From assembly GCF_006517275.1 (NCBI RefSeq), contig NZ_CP041191.1, forward strand, positions 4,707,001-4,771,000: 64,000 bases of DNA, read 5' to 3'. A program made the translations under genes and the position numbers. Numbering within the stretch: position 1 is the first letter of the stretch; each line of letters opens with the position of its first letter. The DNA is from Labrenzia sp. PHM005 (GTDB taxonomy: Bacteria > Pseudomonadota > Alphaproteobacteria > Rhizobiales > Stappiaceae). This document shows positions 28,288 to 38,167 of this stretch, in pieces. The notes under the pieces were generated by a model. The model did not search any database. It was not told where the DNA came from and saw only the letters and a program-made list of their open reading frames with translations.

Positions 28288-30126
28288 ATGCACTCTATTG
28301 ATATTGCGATGGTGCTGACCTTTGTGGTCATCGCCGCCACCGTCGTTCTTTATGCGTTAGAGCGGTATCCGATCGAAACGGTTGCCCTCGGCTCCGTCTC
28401 CGCCTTCATTGTCTTGTTCACGGTGATCCCGGTCACTCAGAGCGATGGCTCTTTAGTGACAACGTCTGATTTCCTGACCGGCTTTGCCAATCCGGCGCTG
28501 ATCACGGTCATCTGCTTGCTGATCATTGGACAAGGACTGTTTCAAACTGACGCGTTGGAAGGCCCGGCCAAGGCCATCGTCAAATGGACCCGCGGCAAGT
28601 CCCAATGGGCGGTCATTCCGATTCTTCTGGTTGTTGCCGTCCTAAGCGCGTTTTTGAACAATACGCCTGTGGTGGTGATGTTCCTGCCGATCCTGACTGC
28701 AGTCGCAGCGTCCGCCGGCCAGTCATCGTCGCAGGTTCTAATGCCCCTGTCGTTCATTGCCATTCTCGGCGGCATGACCACCTTGATCGGATCGTCCACC
28801 AACCTTCTGGTTGCCAACTATGCGGCGCAGGTCTCGGATCTAAAGCTGACCTTCTTCAGCTTCACCCCTATTGGTTTGATGGTTGCGGGTGCGGGTGCCC
28901 TTTATGTCCTCTTCGTCATGCCGCATCTGATGCGCGCGCGGCAAACCATGGCCGAAGAGTTTCAGGCGACCTCGGGCAAACAGTTCATCGCGCAGATCGA
29001 AATCACGTATGGCCATCCATTGGTCGGCATGGAAGCTGTCTCGGGCATGTTCCCGAAACTCAAGGATATGACGGTGCGGCTGGTTCAGCGTGGCCAGCAG
29101 CCGCTCCTACCCCCTTTTGAAAACGTTGTCCTTGGCCCAGGGGACACGGTCATCGTGGCAGCCACTCGAAATGCCCTTGCGAATGCGCTGGCCAGCCGGC
29201 AACCGCTCATGGAAACCGAAACAGGGGACGGCAACACTCCCGCCCGAGACGTTCCCGCGACACAGGCCGGTTCCGTCAGCCTGGCAGAAGTGGTCGTTGC
29301 GCCGGCCTCCCGCCTCATGGGCCGGACCCTACCTCAATCTGGTTTCTACACGGATACCGGCTGCCTGGTGATGGGCATTCAGCGGCGCAGCCGCATGCCG
29401 CGCATGGCCATGAACGACATCCGTCTGGAAGCGGGCGATGTGCTTCTGGTTGCTGCATCCGAGGACGAAATCGCCCGCCTGCGTGGCAACCGCGATGTTT
29501 TGCTGCTCGACTGGTCGACGGCGGAAGTGCCCCGCCGCCGCTATGCCCCCCGCGCCTTGGCGATTTTTGGCGTTGTTGTCGCGCTCGCCGCCTCCGGCAT
29601 GGTGCCGATTGTTTCGGCCGCCGTCGGCGGCACCTTCGCGATGATCGCCTCTGGCTGCCTCAACATCCGTCAAGCCATGCGTGCCATCGACAGCCGGATC
29701 TTCATGCTGGTCGGCGCCTCCCTTGCCGGCGCGGTCGCGCTGGAAGCCACGGGTGGTGCCTCCGCCATCGCCACCACGCTGGCCAGTCTTTTGGAGGGCA
29801 GCCCTCCAGCGGTGGTTCTTTCAGCCCTGTTCTTCATTGTGATGGTTCTGACCAACTTTCTGTCCAACAACGCTGCCGCTGTTTTGTTCACACCGATTGC
29901 GATCAACCTTGCAGAGCAGATCGGCCAAAAGCCGGAGGCCTTTGTCGTCTGCTTGATCATCGCGGCAAATACCTCCTTTGCGACCCCGGTCGGGTACCAA
30001 ACCAACCTGATAGTTATGGGACCAGGACATTACCGTTTTGCTGACTTCCTGCGGGCTGGCGTCCCGCTGGCGCTTGTTTTATGGTTGACCTTCTCTTTAA
30101 TCGCCCCATGGTATTATGGGCTGTGA
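28288..30126 (+). CDS. SLC13-type (DASS family) permease with two TrkA-C domains
   Basis: The 612-residue membrane protein has an N-terminal half of about five helices with the [16 protein letters not shown] segment. A soluble central part carries two TrkA-C (RCK_C)-like domains (about 215-300 and 330-400, near [11 protein letters not shown] and [12 protein letters not shown]). The C-terminal half has [16 protein letters not shown] and [16 protein letters not shown]. Such proteins carry dicarboxylates, sulfate or other anions with Na+; the substrate is not readable. GTGA-rich sequence precedes the ATG without a clear Shine-Dalgarno. The next gene starts about 28 bp later. Confidence 0.87.
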   Translation: MHSIDIAMVLTFVVIAATVVLYALERYPIETVALGSVSAFIVLFTVIPVTQSDGSLVTTSDFLTGFANPALITVICLLIIGQGLFQTDALEGPAKAIVKWTRGKSQWAVIPILLVVAVLSAFLNNTPVVVMFLPILTAVAASAGQSSSQVLMPLSFIAILGGMTTLIGSSTNLLVANYAAQVSDLKLTFFSFTPIGLMVAGAGALYVLFVMPHLMRARQTMAEEFQATSGKQFIAQIEITYGHPLVGMEAVSGMFPKLKDMTVRLVQRGQQPLLPPFENVVLGPGDTVIVAATRNALANALASRQPLMETETGDGNTPARDVPATQAGSVSLAEVVVAPASRLMGRTLPQSGFYTDTGCLVMGIQRRSRMPRMAMNDIRLEAGDVLLVAASEDEIARLRGNRDVLLLDWSTAEVPRRRYAPRALAIFGVVVALAASGMVPIVSAAVGGTFAMIASGCLNIRQAMRAIDSRIFMLVGASLAGAVALEATGGASAIATTLASLLEGSPPAVVLSALFFIVMVLTNFLSNNAAAVLFTPIAINLAEQIGQKPEAFVVCLIIAANTSFATPVGYQTNLIVMGPGHYRFADFLRAGVPLALVLWLTFSLIAPWYYGL

Positions 30127-30154
30127 GACAAGGTTCGGGCCGCAGGAAACAAAG

Positions 30155-30925
30155 GTGACACGCCACCCTACAGACCATCCGCAATTCTATCTGACAGCAC
30201 CGGCGCCCTGCCCCTATTTGGAAGGCTGTCAGGAACGGAAGGTCTTCACGCACCTTGTTGGTCATGGTGCCCCAGCTCTCAATGAGGTCCTGACTCAAGG
30301 CGGATTCCGGCGCAGTCAGAACATTGCCTATCGCCCGGCCTGCGAGAACTGCCAGGCCTGCATTTCTGTGCGGGTGCGGGTCGATGACTTCAAATGGACG
30401 AAGTCGCTCAAGCGCGTCTGGAAATCCGGCACAGATGTTATTGGCGCCCGTTTGCCAGCCAGCCCATCTGCCGAACAATACGACCTCTTTCGCGATTACC
30501 TTCAGGCCCGTCATGAAGACGGCGGCATGACCGACATGAGCATTCTCGATTATGCAATGATGGTCGAGGACACCCATGTGGAAACCATGGTGATCGAATA
30601 CCGCAAACGCGGTCCGGACACCTTCTTGACAGGTGCCGGTGAAGGCCCCCTTCTCGGCGTCGCACTCAGCGATCAGCTCAGCGATGGGCTGTCGATGGTT
30701 TATTCGTTTTACGATCCGGATTTCACCGATACAGCGCTCGGCACGTATATGATCCTGGACCATATCGAGCGTGCGCGGCAACTGAACCTGCCGTATATCT
30801 ATCTCGGATATTGGGTCGAGGGCTCTGCTAAGATGGCTTATAAGGCCCGGTTCCGGCCACAGGAACATCTTGGACCCAACGGCTGGGCACTGTCAGATGC
30901 GCCATCCACGACAGAAACCGACTGA
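30155..30925 (+). CDS. bpt: Aspartate/glutamate aminoacyl-tRNA-protein transferase (Ate1/Bpt family)
   Basis: The family moves leucine (Bpt) or arginine (Ate) from tRNA to N-terminal Asp or Glu, creating N-degrons read by ClpS/ClpAP. The 256-residue protein has conserved Cys19 and Cys25 (CPYLEGC), [16 protein letters not shown] and DLSMVYSF-type GNAT-like strands ([14 protein letters not shown]), then [21 protein letters not shown] near the end. I choose GTG 30155 with a CAGGA element; the open frame reaches back into the permease gene. Leucine as donor is usual for bacterial members but is an inference. Confidence 0.92.
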   Translation: MTRHPTDHPQFYLTAPAPCPYLEGCQERKVFTHLVGHGAPALNEVLTQGGFRRSQNIAYRPACENCQACISVRVRVDDFKWTKSLKRVWKSGTDVIGARLPASPSAEQYDLFRDYLQARHEDGGMTDMSILDYAMMVEDTHVETMVIEYRKRGPDTFLTGAGEGPLLGVALSDQLSDGLSMVYSFYDPDFTDTALGTYMILDHIERARQLNLPYIYLGYWVEGSAKMAYKARFRPQEHLGPNGWALSDAPSTTETD

Positions 30926-30939
30926 GTAAATCAGGACGT

Positions 30940-31599
30940 TTACGGGATATCCCTGCGGATCGACGTAAACACGGATCGGAACATCTCTTCCGTCAACCGG
31001 CCGGTGTTGGTGTTGTATCTGGAGCAATGGTAGCTGTCGTGCAGCACCAGATCCGTTCCCGGCAATTCGTGGCGGCCATTGTGGGAAAACGGATACTGCG
31101 CCCGCTTCAAATCCAAAGCCGTTAAGAAGGTCTCGTGAGCAATCCGCCCGAGCGCCAGAACGGCCCGGATCGAAGGGTTGGCCGCCATGGTCGACAGAAG
31201 GTAGGGACGGCACGTTTTAATTTCTGCGCCGGTCGGTTTGTTCTGCGGCGGCAAGCATCGGACTGCGTTGGTGATTAGAGCATCAGTCAGCTCCAACCCG
31301 TCATCTGGCCGCGCCTGATATTTGCCTTTGGCAAAGCCGAAATCCAACATGGTGTCATAAAGAAGATCGCCAGCGTAATCGCCGGTAAATGGACGTCCGG
31401 TGGCATTGGCACCGCGCATTCCCGGCGCCAAGCCAATGACCAAAAGCCGCGGCTTAGCGGAGGTAAAGGACGGAACCGGGGCGTTGAACCATTCCGGATG
31501 CTCAGCCTGCAGGCCTTCACGGAATTCCACCAAACGCGAACACGCCCGGCAATCCAGCGGCGGATCGGCGGGCGTGTTAGTATCGGACTGGATCGGCAT
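30940..31599 (-). CDS. Uracil-DNA glycosylase, family 5-like (Fe-S)
   Basis: The 219-residue protein has four Cys suited to a [4Fe-4S] cluster (C17, C20, C115, C130). The motif GLAPGMRGANATGRPFTGD starts at 56, and DSYHCSRYNTNTGRLT lies near the C-terminus. These fit the family 5 (UDGb) glycosylases, which remove uracil and other deaminated bases from DNA and lack the usual catalytic Asp/Asn of family 1. It is convergent with bpt (14 bp apart) and follows the NYN gene by 10 bp. Confidence 0.88.
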   Translation of the reverse strand: MPIQSDTNTPADPPLDCRACSRLVEFREGLQAEHPEWFNAPVPSFTSAKPRLLVIGLAPGMRGANATGRPFTGDYAGDLLYDTMLDFGFAKGKYQARPDDGLELTDALITNAVRCLPPQNKPTGAEIKTCRPYLLSTMAANPSIRAVLALGRIAHETFLTALDLKRAQYPFSHNGRHELPGTDLVLHDSYHCSRYNTNTGRLTEEMFRSVFTSIRRDIP

Positions 31600-31609
31600 C
31601 TAACCGCTC

Positions 31610-32203
31610 TTAGTAGTCATCATCCTCAATGTCGTCATCGTCCATTTCCGGGGTAGCCGGACGTTGCGGACGCTCGGACGGATCACGGCCGATCTTATTG
31701 GCAAGGCTTGCAAGATCAATGAAGTGATCGGCTTGCCGGCGGAGGTCGTCTGCGATCATCGGCGGCTGGGTTTTCAGCGTTGAGACGACGCTAACCTTCC
31801 GGCCCTTGCGTTGCAGAGCTTCGACCAGCGAGCGGAAATCGCCATCGCCGGAGAACAAAACAACGTGGTCGATAGTATCGACCAGTTCCATTGCATCGAC
31901 AGCCAGTTCGATATCCATATTGCCCTTGACTTTGCGACGGCCCGCACTGTCGACAAACTCTTTCACAGGCTTGGTAATAACTTTATAGCCATTGTAGTCG
32001 AGCCAATCGATCAACGGCCGGATTGAGGAATACTCCTGATCCTCGATCAAAGCCGTATAGTAGTAGGCACGCAACAGATAGGCCTGGCCCTGAAACTCCT
32101 TCAACAGCCGCTTGTAGTCGATGTCAAAGCCGATTGCTTTGGCTGTCGAGTACAAATTTGCACCGTCGATGAACAAGGCAACCTTTTCTCGTGCATCAAA
32201 CAT
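31610..32203 (-). CDS. NYN domain protein (LabA/DUF88 family)
   Basis: The 197-residue protein has a PIN-like NYN fold with the acidic metal-site segments VALFIDGANLYS, MDIELAVDAMEL and LFSGDGDFRSLVEAL, so an RNase activity is likely by family. The tail is extremely acidic (MDDDDIEDDDY). It is regularly found divergent from rpoZ in Alphaproteobacteria. ATG 32203 is preceded by AGGG at about 12 nt; the frame runs 21 codons further. The RNA target is unknown. Confidence 0.87.
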   Translation of the reverse strand: MFDAREKVALFIDGANLYSTAKAIGFDIDYKRLLKEFQGQAYLLRAYYYTALIEDQEYSSIRPLIDWLDYNGYKVITKPVKEFVDSAGRRKVKGNMDIELAVDAMELVDTIDHVVLFSGDGDFRSLVEALQRKGRKVSVVSTLKTQPPMIADDLRRQADHFIDLASLANKIGRDPSERPQRPATPEMDDDDIEDDDY

Positions 32204-32386
32204 TTTTATTGAAACCCTTCTAAGTGGTATGCGCCGCTTGTTTTGGTCCGCTGAAATAAGGCCCACTTCCCACCATTAAGAGCCTCACGGAAATCAAAAC
32301 GCACTGGACGCATATGTTATCTGATCATTGCGCCTTCTGGGCTTTGGTACGGATCAGATTATTATTAGTTCTTCCAGCGCACCTCT

Positions 32387-32427
32387 ATGAGATATAGGGC
32401 GCCAAGTACTGGCGTACACTATCTCAT
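32387..32427. repeat. Nested inverted repeat between NYN gene and rpoZ
   Basis: Outer arms ATGAGATA (32387-32394) and TATCTCAT (32420-32427) are exact reverse complements. Inside lies CGCCA (32400-32404) with TGGCG (32410-32414). The element sits about 185 nt before the NYN start and 160 nt before the rpoZ start. It could be an operator, an RNA hairpin in the NYN leader, or a terminator-like structure. Confidence 0.5.
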
Positions 32428-32521
32428 CTATACGCTGCAACGGCCATGCAATAAGAATGGTGAAAAAACAACCAAAATTTTTGCCAATATTTAGGCACTG
32501 CCCCGGAAAAACCACAAGGGG

Positions 32522-32550
32522 TTGCTTTTTGGTAAGTCGATCACTATACG
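32522..32550 (+). promoter_or_regulatory. Likely sigma70-type promoter of rpoZ
   Basis: TTGCTT (32522-32527), a 17-nt spacer and TATACG (32545-32550) form a good housekeeping-type promoter. The predicted start, near 32557, leaves a leader of about 32 nt before rpoZ with GGAG 8 nt ahead of the ATG. Genes to recO may be partly served from here. Confidence 0.5.
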
Positions 32551-32588
32551 CTTGAAGTTCTTGTTCCTACAGCTATGGAGACGTCGAA

Positions 32589-32990
32589 ATGGCGCGCGTG
32601 ACCGTCGAGGACTGCATCGACAAGGTCGAAAACCGGTTTGAGCTGGTGCTGCTTGCTGCGCATCGCGCTCGCATGATTTCCAGCGGATCTCCGCTGACGA
32701 TCGACCGCGACAACGATAAAAACCCTGTCGTCGCCTTGCGTGAAATCGCCGAGCAGACCGTCAGCCCGGAAGACATGAAAGAAGACCTGATTCATTCGCT
32801 TCAGAAGTTTGTTGAAGTGGATGAACCGGAAGCAGAAGCCGTGCCGGTTGTCGCGGTTCCTGGCCAGCATCAGGTCACTCAGGTCAATACCGTGGACGAC
32901 AGTGCCGTCGAGTTTGACCGCATGTCTGAAGAAGACCTGCTGCGCGGCCTGGAAGGCCTGGTTCCGCCAGAGCGGACCGACGACGTTTAA
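32589..32990 (+). CDS. rpoZ: RNA polymerase omega subunit
   Basis: Omega helps fold and stabilise the beta' subunit and joins it to the stringent response. The 133-residue protein starts with [20 protein letters not shown] and continues with [13 protein letters not shown], the family's core helices. The C-terminal half is acidic and specific to Alphaproteobacteria. A promoter and Shine-Dalgarno are recognisable upstream. rsh follows after about 100 bp. Confidence 0.97.
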   Translation: MARVTVEDCIDKVENRFELVLLAAHRARMISSGSPLTIDRDNDKNPVVALREIAEQTVSPEDMKEDLIHSLQKFVEVDEPEAEAVPVVAVPGQHQVTQVNTVDDSAVEFDRMSEEDLLRGLEGLVPPERTDDV

Positions 32991-33092
32991 GCAGTTTCAT
33001 TGGCCGGAGCGTTGCCGGACTGACCCGGCGCTCCGGTCGAGTTTTCTCTGATCCGCCCTATTGCCTGGCGGTTGCATGGGTCAGTCTCGGCC

Positions 33093-35333
33093 ATGATGCG
33101 TCAATACGAATTGGTTGAGCGGGTTACCCGCTATAACCCTGAAGCCGATGAAGCCTTGCTCAACAAGGCCTATGTCTATGCCATGCAAAAACATGGCTCG
33201 CAGACACGGGCGTCTGGCGACCCCTATTTCTCCCATCCTCTTGAAGTGGCTGCGATCTTAACCGATCTGCGGCTGGATGATGCGACCATTGCGGTTGCTC
33301 TTTTGCACGACACGATTGAGGACACAGACGCGACCCGCGCCGAGATCGATTCTCTCTTTGGCGAAGAAATCGGCAAACTGGTCGATGGGCTCACCAAGAT
33401 TAGCCGGTTGGATCTGGTCTCACGTAAAGCCAAGCAGGCAGAAAATTTCCGCAAGCTGCTGCTCGCCATTGCCGATGATGTGCGCGTTCTTTTGGTCAAA
33501 CTGGCCGACCGCCTGCACAACATGCGCACGCTTCATCACATGCCGGAGCACAAACGCGGCCGGATCGCAGAAGAAACCATGGAGATCTATGCGCCGCTGG
33601 CCGGACGTATGGGCATGCATGACCTGCGTGAGGAACTGGAAGATATCTCCTTCCAAACACTCAATCTGGAAGCTTACGAGACCATCACCGAGCGGTTGGC
33701 GGATCTCAGAGAGCGCAACCGGGATCTGATCCTGGACATTGAAACCACCTTGACCGAACGCCTGTCGGAACGCGGCATGGCGGCCCTGGTTAAAGGGCGG
33801 GAAAAACGCCCCTATTCCATCTTCCGAAAGATGCAGCGCAAGGCCATCGGTTTTGAGCAATTGTCCGATATCTATGGTTTCCGGGTGACGGTCGGCACCA
33901 TGGAAGCCTGCTACCGGGTTCTGGGTGTCATCCATACGACTTGGCCAACGGTGCCAGGACGCTTCAAAGATTACATCTCTACGCCCAAGCAAAACGACTA
34001 CCGGTCTTTGCACACAACGATCGTCGGGCCGTCCCGCCAGCGTGTCGAACTGCAGATCCGCACTGTCAACATGGACCGGGTCGCCGAATATGGCATTGCC
34101 GCTCACGCCCTTTATAAGGACGGCGAATATGGCGGCCGGAACATTGCCAATCATACAGAAGATTGCCGGGCTTTTGAGTGGCTACGGCGTACAACAGAGC
34201 TTTTGGCCCAAGGCGATACGCCGGAAGAGTTCCTGGAAAACACCAAGCTGGAACTGTTCCACGATCAGGTGTTCTGCTTCACACCGAAAGGCCGTTTGAT
34301 TGCGCTGCCACGCGGCGCGACCCCAATCGATTTCGCCTATGCTGTCCACACTGACATCGGCAACACCTGCGTCGGCTGTAAGGTCAACGGCAAGATCATG
34401 CCGCTGGTCACAGAACTGCACAACGGCGATGAAGTGGATGTGATCCGCTCGCAGGCCCAAACACCGCCACCGGCATGGGAAGCCATTGCGGTCACGGGTA
34501 AGGCGCGCGCCGCCATCCGCCGGGCGACCCGCGAATCTGTCCGCAAACAATATGGGGCCCTCGGCGAACATATTCTGAAGCGCGCTTTTGCGCGGGCAGA
34601 CAAAGCCTATTCGGAAGACCTTCTGGAAGCCGTTCTCGGGGAACACCATCAAAACAGTGTCGCTGATCTTTTAGCGGCGGTCGGCCGCGGGGATTTGAGC
34701 GCACAAACCATTTTGAAATCCGCTCACCCGGATTATCAGGATGAACGGGTTGCGATTTTAGGCCCGCCTTCCGGCGAAGGCTGGTTCGACCTCAAACAAG
34801 GGCACGGTTTGAAGTTTCGCATTCCTCCAACTGGTCTTGCAGATGGTTCTGAGGAAGATGGGGAAGCCTGGACGGACGGCAGCGCGTTGCCAATCCGCGG
34901 CCTCTCCGGTGACATACCCGTGAGCTTTGCACCTAATGGCGGTGCCGTTCCTGGCGACCGGATTGTAGGTATCTTGAACCCGTCCGGCGGGGTGACCATT
35001 TACCCGATACAATCGCCGGCCTTGAAGGAATTCGACGACGAGACCGAGCGCTGGGTCGACGTGCGGTGGGATATCGATGTCAACAATCCTGAGCGTTTCC
35101 CGGCGCGCCTGGAGATCTCGGCGGCCAACGAACCCGGATCTCTTGCCACGATCGCACAAATAATCGGTGAGAACAGCGGCAATATTGACAATGTCAAAAT
35201 GGCACAGCGGGCGCCGGACTTCCACCAAATGATTATTGATTTGGAAGTCTGGGACCTTAAACACTTGAACCGCATCATCAACCAGCTGCGCTCAAAACCA
35301 AATGTTTCTAGTGTAAGCCGCGTTAACGGCTAA
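33093..35333 (+). CDS. rsh: Bifunctional (p)ppGpp synthetase/hydrolase
   Basis: The 746-residue RelA/SpoT homologue has the HD hydrolase domain (SHPLEVAAIL, then HDTIED near residue 72), the synthetase domain (YGFRVTVG, FKDYISTPKQNDYRSLHT, VELQIRT), a TGS domain (ELFHDQVFCFTPKGRLIALP) and a C-terminal ACT domain (ISAANEPGSLATIAQIIGEN). It makes and degrades the alarmone (p)ppGpp, and single Rsh proteins are the rule in Alphaproteobacteria. I choose ATG 33093 (MMRQYELVERV); a TTG start seven codons earlier has no better support. Confidence 0.96.
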   Translation: MMRQYELVERVTRYNPEADEALLNKAYVYAMQKHGSQTRASGDPYFSHPLEVAAILTDLRLDDATIAVALLHDTIEDTDATRAEIDSLFGEEIGKLVDGLTKISRLDLVSRKAKQAENFRKLLLAIADDVRVLLVKLADRLHNMRTLHHMPEHKRGRIAEETMEIYAPLAGRMGMHDLREELEDISFQTLNLEAYETITERLADLRERNRDLILDIETTLTERLSERGMAALVKGREKRPYSIFRKMQRKAIGFEQLSDIYGFRVTVGTMEACYRVLGVIHTTWPTVPGRFKDYISTPKQNDYRSLHTTIVGPSRQRVELQIRTVNMDRVAEYGIAAHALYKDGEYGGRNIANHTEDCRAFEWLRRTTELLAQGDTPEEFLENTKLELFHDQVFCFTPKGRLIALPRGATPIDFAYAVHTDIGNTCVGCKVNGKIMPLVTELHNGDEVDVIRSQAQTPPPAWEAIAVTGKARAAIRRATRESVRKQYGALGEHILKRAFARADKAYSEDLLEAVLGEHHQNSVADLLAAVGRGDLSAQTILKSAHPDYQDERVAILGPPSGEGWFDLKQGHGLKFRIPPTGLADGSEEDGEAWTDGSALPIRGLSGDIPVSFAPNGGAVPGDRIVGILNPSGGVTIYPIQSPALKEFDDETERWVDVRWDIDVNNPERFPARLEISAANEPGSLATIAQIIGENSGNIDNVKMAQRAPDFHQMIIDLEVWDLKHLNRIINQLRSKPNVSSVSRVNG

Positions 35334-35365
35334 CCGGACCCTAAAAGTCAAAAGGACTAAATTTT

Positions 35366-35947
35366 ATGACACGTGACGAGGTTTTGTCAGTCTTCCGCGA
35401 GGCGGGCGCTATGCTGGAAGGCCATTTTATTTTGACCTCAGGTCTGCGCAGCCCGATCTTTCTGCAAAAGGCGCGCGTGTTCATGTATCCGGACAAAACC
35501 GAGACTCTTTGCAAGGCGCTTGCAGATAAAGTCAAGGCATCCGGTCTTGGCGACATCGACTATGTTGTCTCTCCGGCCCTGGGAGGTCTCATTCCCGGAT
35601 ATGAGACGGCACGCCACCTAGGCATTCCCGCTATGTGGGTTGAGCGCGAAGATGGTGAGTTCCGGTTGCGCCGCTTCGAGATGCCGGAAGGCGCCCGTGT
35701 CATCATCGTTGAGGATATCGTCACAACAGGTCTTTCCTGTCGCGAAACGGTAACTTCTCTGAAAGCACTTGGTGCTGAAGTCTTGGCAGTCGCCTGCTTG
35801 ATCGACCGGTCCGGCGGGGAAGCTGATGCTGGTGTTCCAGTAATAGCGTTAGCCGATTACAAAGTACCGGCCTATGAACCGGACAAATTGCCACCCGAAC
35901 TTGCGGCCATTCCAGCTGTCAAACCGGGAAGCCGCGGACTGGCCTGA
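35366..35947 (+). CDS. pyrE: Orotate phosphoribosyltransferase
   Basis: PyrE couples orotate to PRPP to give OMP in pyrimidine synthesis. The 193-residue protein has the PRPP-binding loop [14 protein letters not shown] and the opening [19 protein letters not shown]. It lies 32 bp after rsh behind an AAAGGA element and about 37 bp before the DUF2062 gene. Confidence 0.96.
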   Translation: MTRDEVLSVFREAGAMLEGHFILTSGLRSPIFLQKARVFMYPDKTETLCKALADKVKASGLGDIDYVVSPALGGLIPGYETARHLGIPAMWVEREDGEFRLRRFEMPEGARVIIVEDIVTTGLSCRETVTSLKALGAEVLAVACLIDRSGGEADAGVPVIALADYKVPAYEPDKLPPELAAIPAVKPGSRGLA

Positions 35948-35984
35948 TCCGGTCCTTCAGATTTGGGAGAGAGACAGCCGACTG

Positions 35985-36587
35985 ATGCTGTTCCGCCGCA
36001 GAAATAGACCGACACAGATCGAGCGCTTGCGTGTTGCCGTTTGGCCGCGCCACAGCTGGGCGCGCTCGACCCGCTATTTCGGCAAGCGTGTTCTGCGATT
36101 GACGGCCACACCGCATGCCATTGCCATCGGGTTTGCGGCAGGTGCCTTCGCCTCCTTTACGCCTCTGATTGGCTTTCACTTTCTGACTGCTTTTGCGCTT
36201 GCCTGGATCCTGCGCGGCAATCTGATTGCGTCAGCCCTTGGAACCTCCATCGGCAATCCACTGACCTTTCCGTTTATCTGGGCGTTTACATACAAGATCG
36301 GCCAATGGGTGCTCTATGGCCAGGCACCGGACACTGACCCGCATGCCGTTCACGCCCAATTCCAAAGCAGCCTGTTTGAAAAATCTCTCGATTCGCTGCT
36401 GCCGATGGTCAAGCCAATGTTCATTGGCGCTGTGCCGCTCGGATTAACCGTCGCGACCGTCTCCTATTTCATCGTCTATAAAAGCGTCGAGGTGTATCAA
36501 CGCCGCCGCCGCACCACGATTGAGACAAATGGCAAACGGTTGTTTCCAGCGCCTGGACGTGCCTATGACGACGAAACTGGCAACTAA
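35985..36587 (+). CDS. DUF2062 membrane protein
   Basis: The 200-residue protein carries the DUF2062 core: HAIAIGFAAGAFASFTPLIG, then LRGNLIASALGTSIGNPLTF and a helix at about 150-175. It has three to four hydrophobic segments and basic ends. Its function is unknown. I choose ATG 35985; the longer frame overlaps pyrE by about 70 bp and reads through poor sequence. Confidence 0.8.
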   Translation: MLFRRRNRPTQIERLRVAVWPRHSWARSTRYFGKRVLRLTATPHAIAIGFAAGAFASFTPLIGFHFLTAFALAWILRGNLIASALGTSIGNPLTFPFIWAFTYKIGQWVLYGQAPDTDPHAVHAQFQSSLFEKSLDSLLPMVKPMFIGAVPLGLTVATVSYFIVYKSVEVYQRRRRTTIETNGKRLFPAPGRAYDDETGN

Positions 36588-36641
36588 CCACTTTCCACCC
36601 TACATAAATGGTCCGAAACCGTAGGATTGGACGAACCGAAC

Positions 36642-37073
36642 ATGATTTTGGGCATCGGCAGCGACCTGATCGACATCCGCCGGATCGAAAAAACCCTTGA
36701 GCGTTTCGGTGAACGCTTCACAAACCGGGTTTACACCGAGGTTGAACGGGCGAAATCAGATAAGCGCGCACAGCGGGCGGCCTCTTATGCCAAGCGTTTT
36801 GCGGCCAAAGAAGCTTGTTCAAAAGCGCTTGGCAGCGGCATCCGTATGGGTGTGGCCTGGCGGGAAATGGGCGTTGTAAACCTGCCCTCCGGCAAACCAA
36901 CGATGAACCTTACGGGCGGTGCAGCGGAGCGTTTGAACGCCATGGTGCCCGATGGTTTCCGCGCAACAATCGATCTGACAATCACCGATGACTTTCCGCT
37001 GGCGCAAGCTTTCGTCGTCATTTCAGCTTGGCCAAAGGACTGGCCAGAGCCGAATTCTTCAGTGTCTCTCTAA
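36642..37073 (+). CDS. acpS: Holo-[acyl-carrier-protein] synthase
   Basis: AcpS attaches 4'-phosphopantetheine from CoA to apo-ACP. The 143-residue protein has the N-terminal [15 protein letters not shown] with the Mg2+-binding Asp and the helix [16 protein letters not shown] with the second metal ligand Glu. I use ATG 36642; a TTG five codons upstream is also open. It is followed by the two signal peptidase genes, in the common acpS-lepB-rnc order. Confidence 0.96.
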   Translation: MILGIGSDLIDIRRIEKTLERFGERFTNRVYTEVERAKSDKRAQRAASYAKRFAAKEACSKALGSGIRMGVAWREMGVVNLPSGKPTMNLTGGAAERLNAMVPDGFRATIDLTITDDFPLAQAFVVISAWPKDWPEPNSSVSL

Positions 37074-37158
37074 CACCGGCCTTGTTTTTCTATAGCAAGT
37101 CTCAGGCAAAAATTGGGGTCACAATAGAGTTGTAAGCACCAATTTCGTTAGGACCAGC

Positions 37159-37911
37159 ATGAACTTATCAGGGTCTGACAGTAGCAAGACGAGCAATTTT
37201 TCAGAGACGGCGAAGATAATCCTTCAGGCTCTGCTCATTGCCTTGGCGATTCGCACATTCCTGTTCCAGCCGTTTGTGATTCCATCAGGATCAATGAAGA
37301 ACACGTTGCTGGTTGGCGATTATCTGTTTGTTTCCAAATACAGCTATGGATATTCACGTTACTCATTCCCCTTCGGCTTAGCACCGTTTTCCGGACGGAT
37401 ATGGGGCTCAAAACCGGAACGTGGCGACATTGCAGTTTTCAAACGGTCCACTGATGCGTCCACAGACTACATTAAACGTGTCATCGGATTGCCCGGCGAT
37501 ACGATTCAAATGGTTGACGGCATTCTTCACATTAACGGGGAAGCGGTGGAACGCGAACGCATCACCGACTTCATAGACCAAGGTCCATTTGGAAACGTCA
37601 GGCATGTACCACGCTACCGTGAAACGCTGCCCAACGGGGTCAGCTACGACACCCTCGACATGACACCTGTCGGCCAGCTGGACAACACGCGCAGACATGT
37701 TGTTCCAGATGGGCACTATTTCATGATGGGTGACAACAGAGACGTTTCCCATGACAGTCGAGTGTTTTCAGATTTCGGGGTGATTCCTCTGGCAAATTTC
37801 ATTGGCCGCGCGGAAGTCCTATTCTTCTCAATAGATAAAGACACACCGGCCTGGCAGGTCTGGACTTGGCCTTGGACCGTTAAATGGAACCGGATAGGAA
37901 AGGTTCTTTGA
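37159..37911 (+). CDS. lepB: Signal peptidase I, first copy
   Basis: The 250-residue membrane protease has an N-terminal helix (about 18-40), the catalytic Ser in IPSGSMKNTLL and the catalytic Lys in DYIKRVIGLPGD; box E reads MMGDNRD. It removes Sec signal peptides at the periplasmic face. A second gene of the same length and clearly the same sequence pattern follows 256 bp later. This copy uses more A/T-ending codons and has GSKPERG and RSTDAST where the second has EAEPQRG and LPTDTSI. Which copy is the essential one is not evident. Confidence 0.94.
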   Translation: MNLSGSDSSKTSNFSETAKIILQALLIALAIRTFLFQPFVIPSGSMKNTLLVGDYLFVSKYSYGYSRYSFPFGLAPFSGRIWGSKPERGDIAVFKRSTDASTDYIKRVIGLPGDTIQMVDGILHINGEAVERERITDFIDQGPFGNVRHVPRYRETLPNGVSYDTLDMTPVGQLDNTRRHVVPDGHYFMMGDNRDVSHDSRVFSDFGVIPLANFIGRAEVLFFSIDKDTPAWQVWTWPWTVKWNRIGKVL

Positions 37912-38167
37912 CTGTTTGGCCTGTTCTCCTGCTTTCGGCCTGCGCTAATTGTCCGCGTATCAGCATAAATTGATATGCTTCATCGGCTTTTGACTATCTG
38001 CGCAATAAAGGCTTGGCGAACAATCGGTAGCAACAGCCATCAACAGTTCTTCCAAACCCGGAAGAAGACATACAAACGCGTGCATTGCACCTGCCCGCCC
38101 GAAAGGCTAAGAGTGGCCCGTATCCAGCCGCCGGACCCGGCGGATTCTACAATTTTTTAGGGACAGC

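Noticed and set aside
30014..30868. 284-codon minus-strand open frame opposite bpt
   Set aside because: The transferase gene on the plus strand has conserved Cys motifs; the other frame has none.
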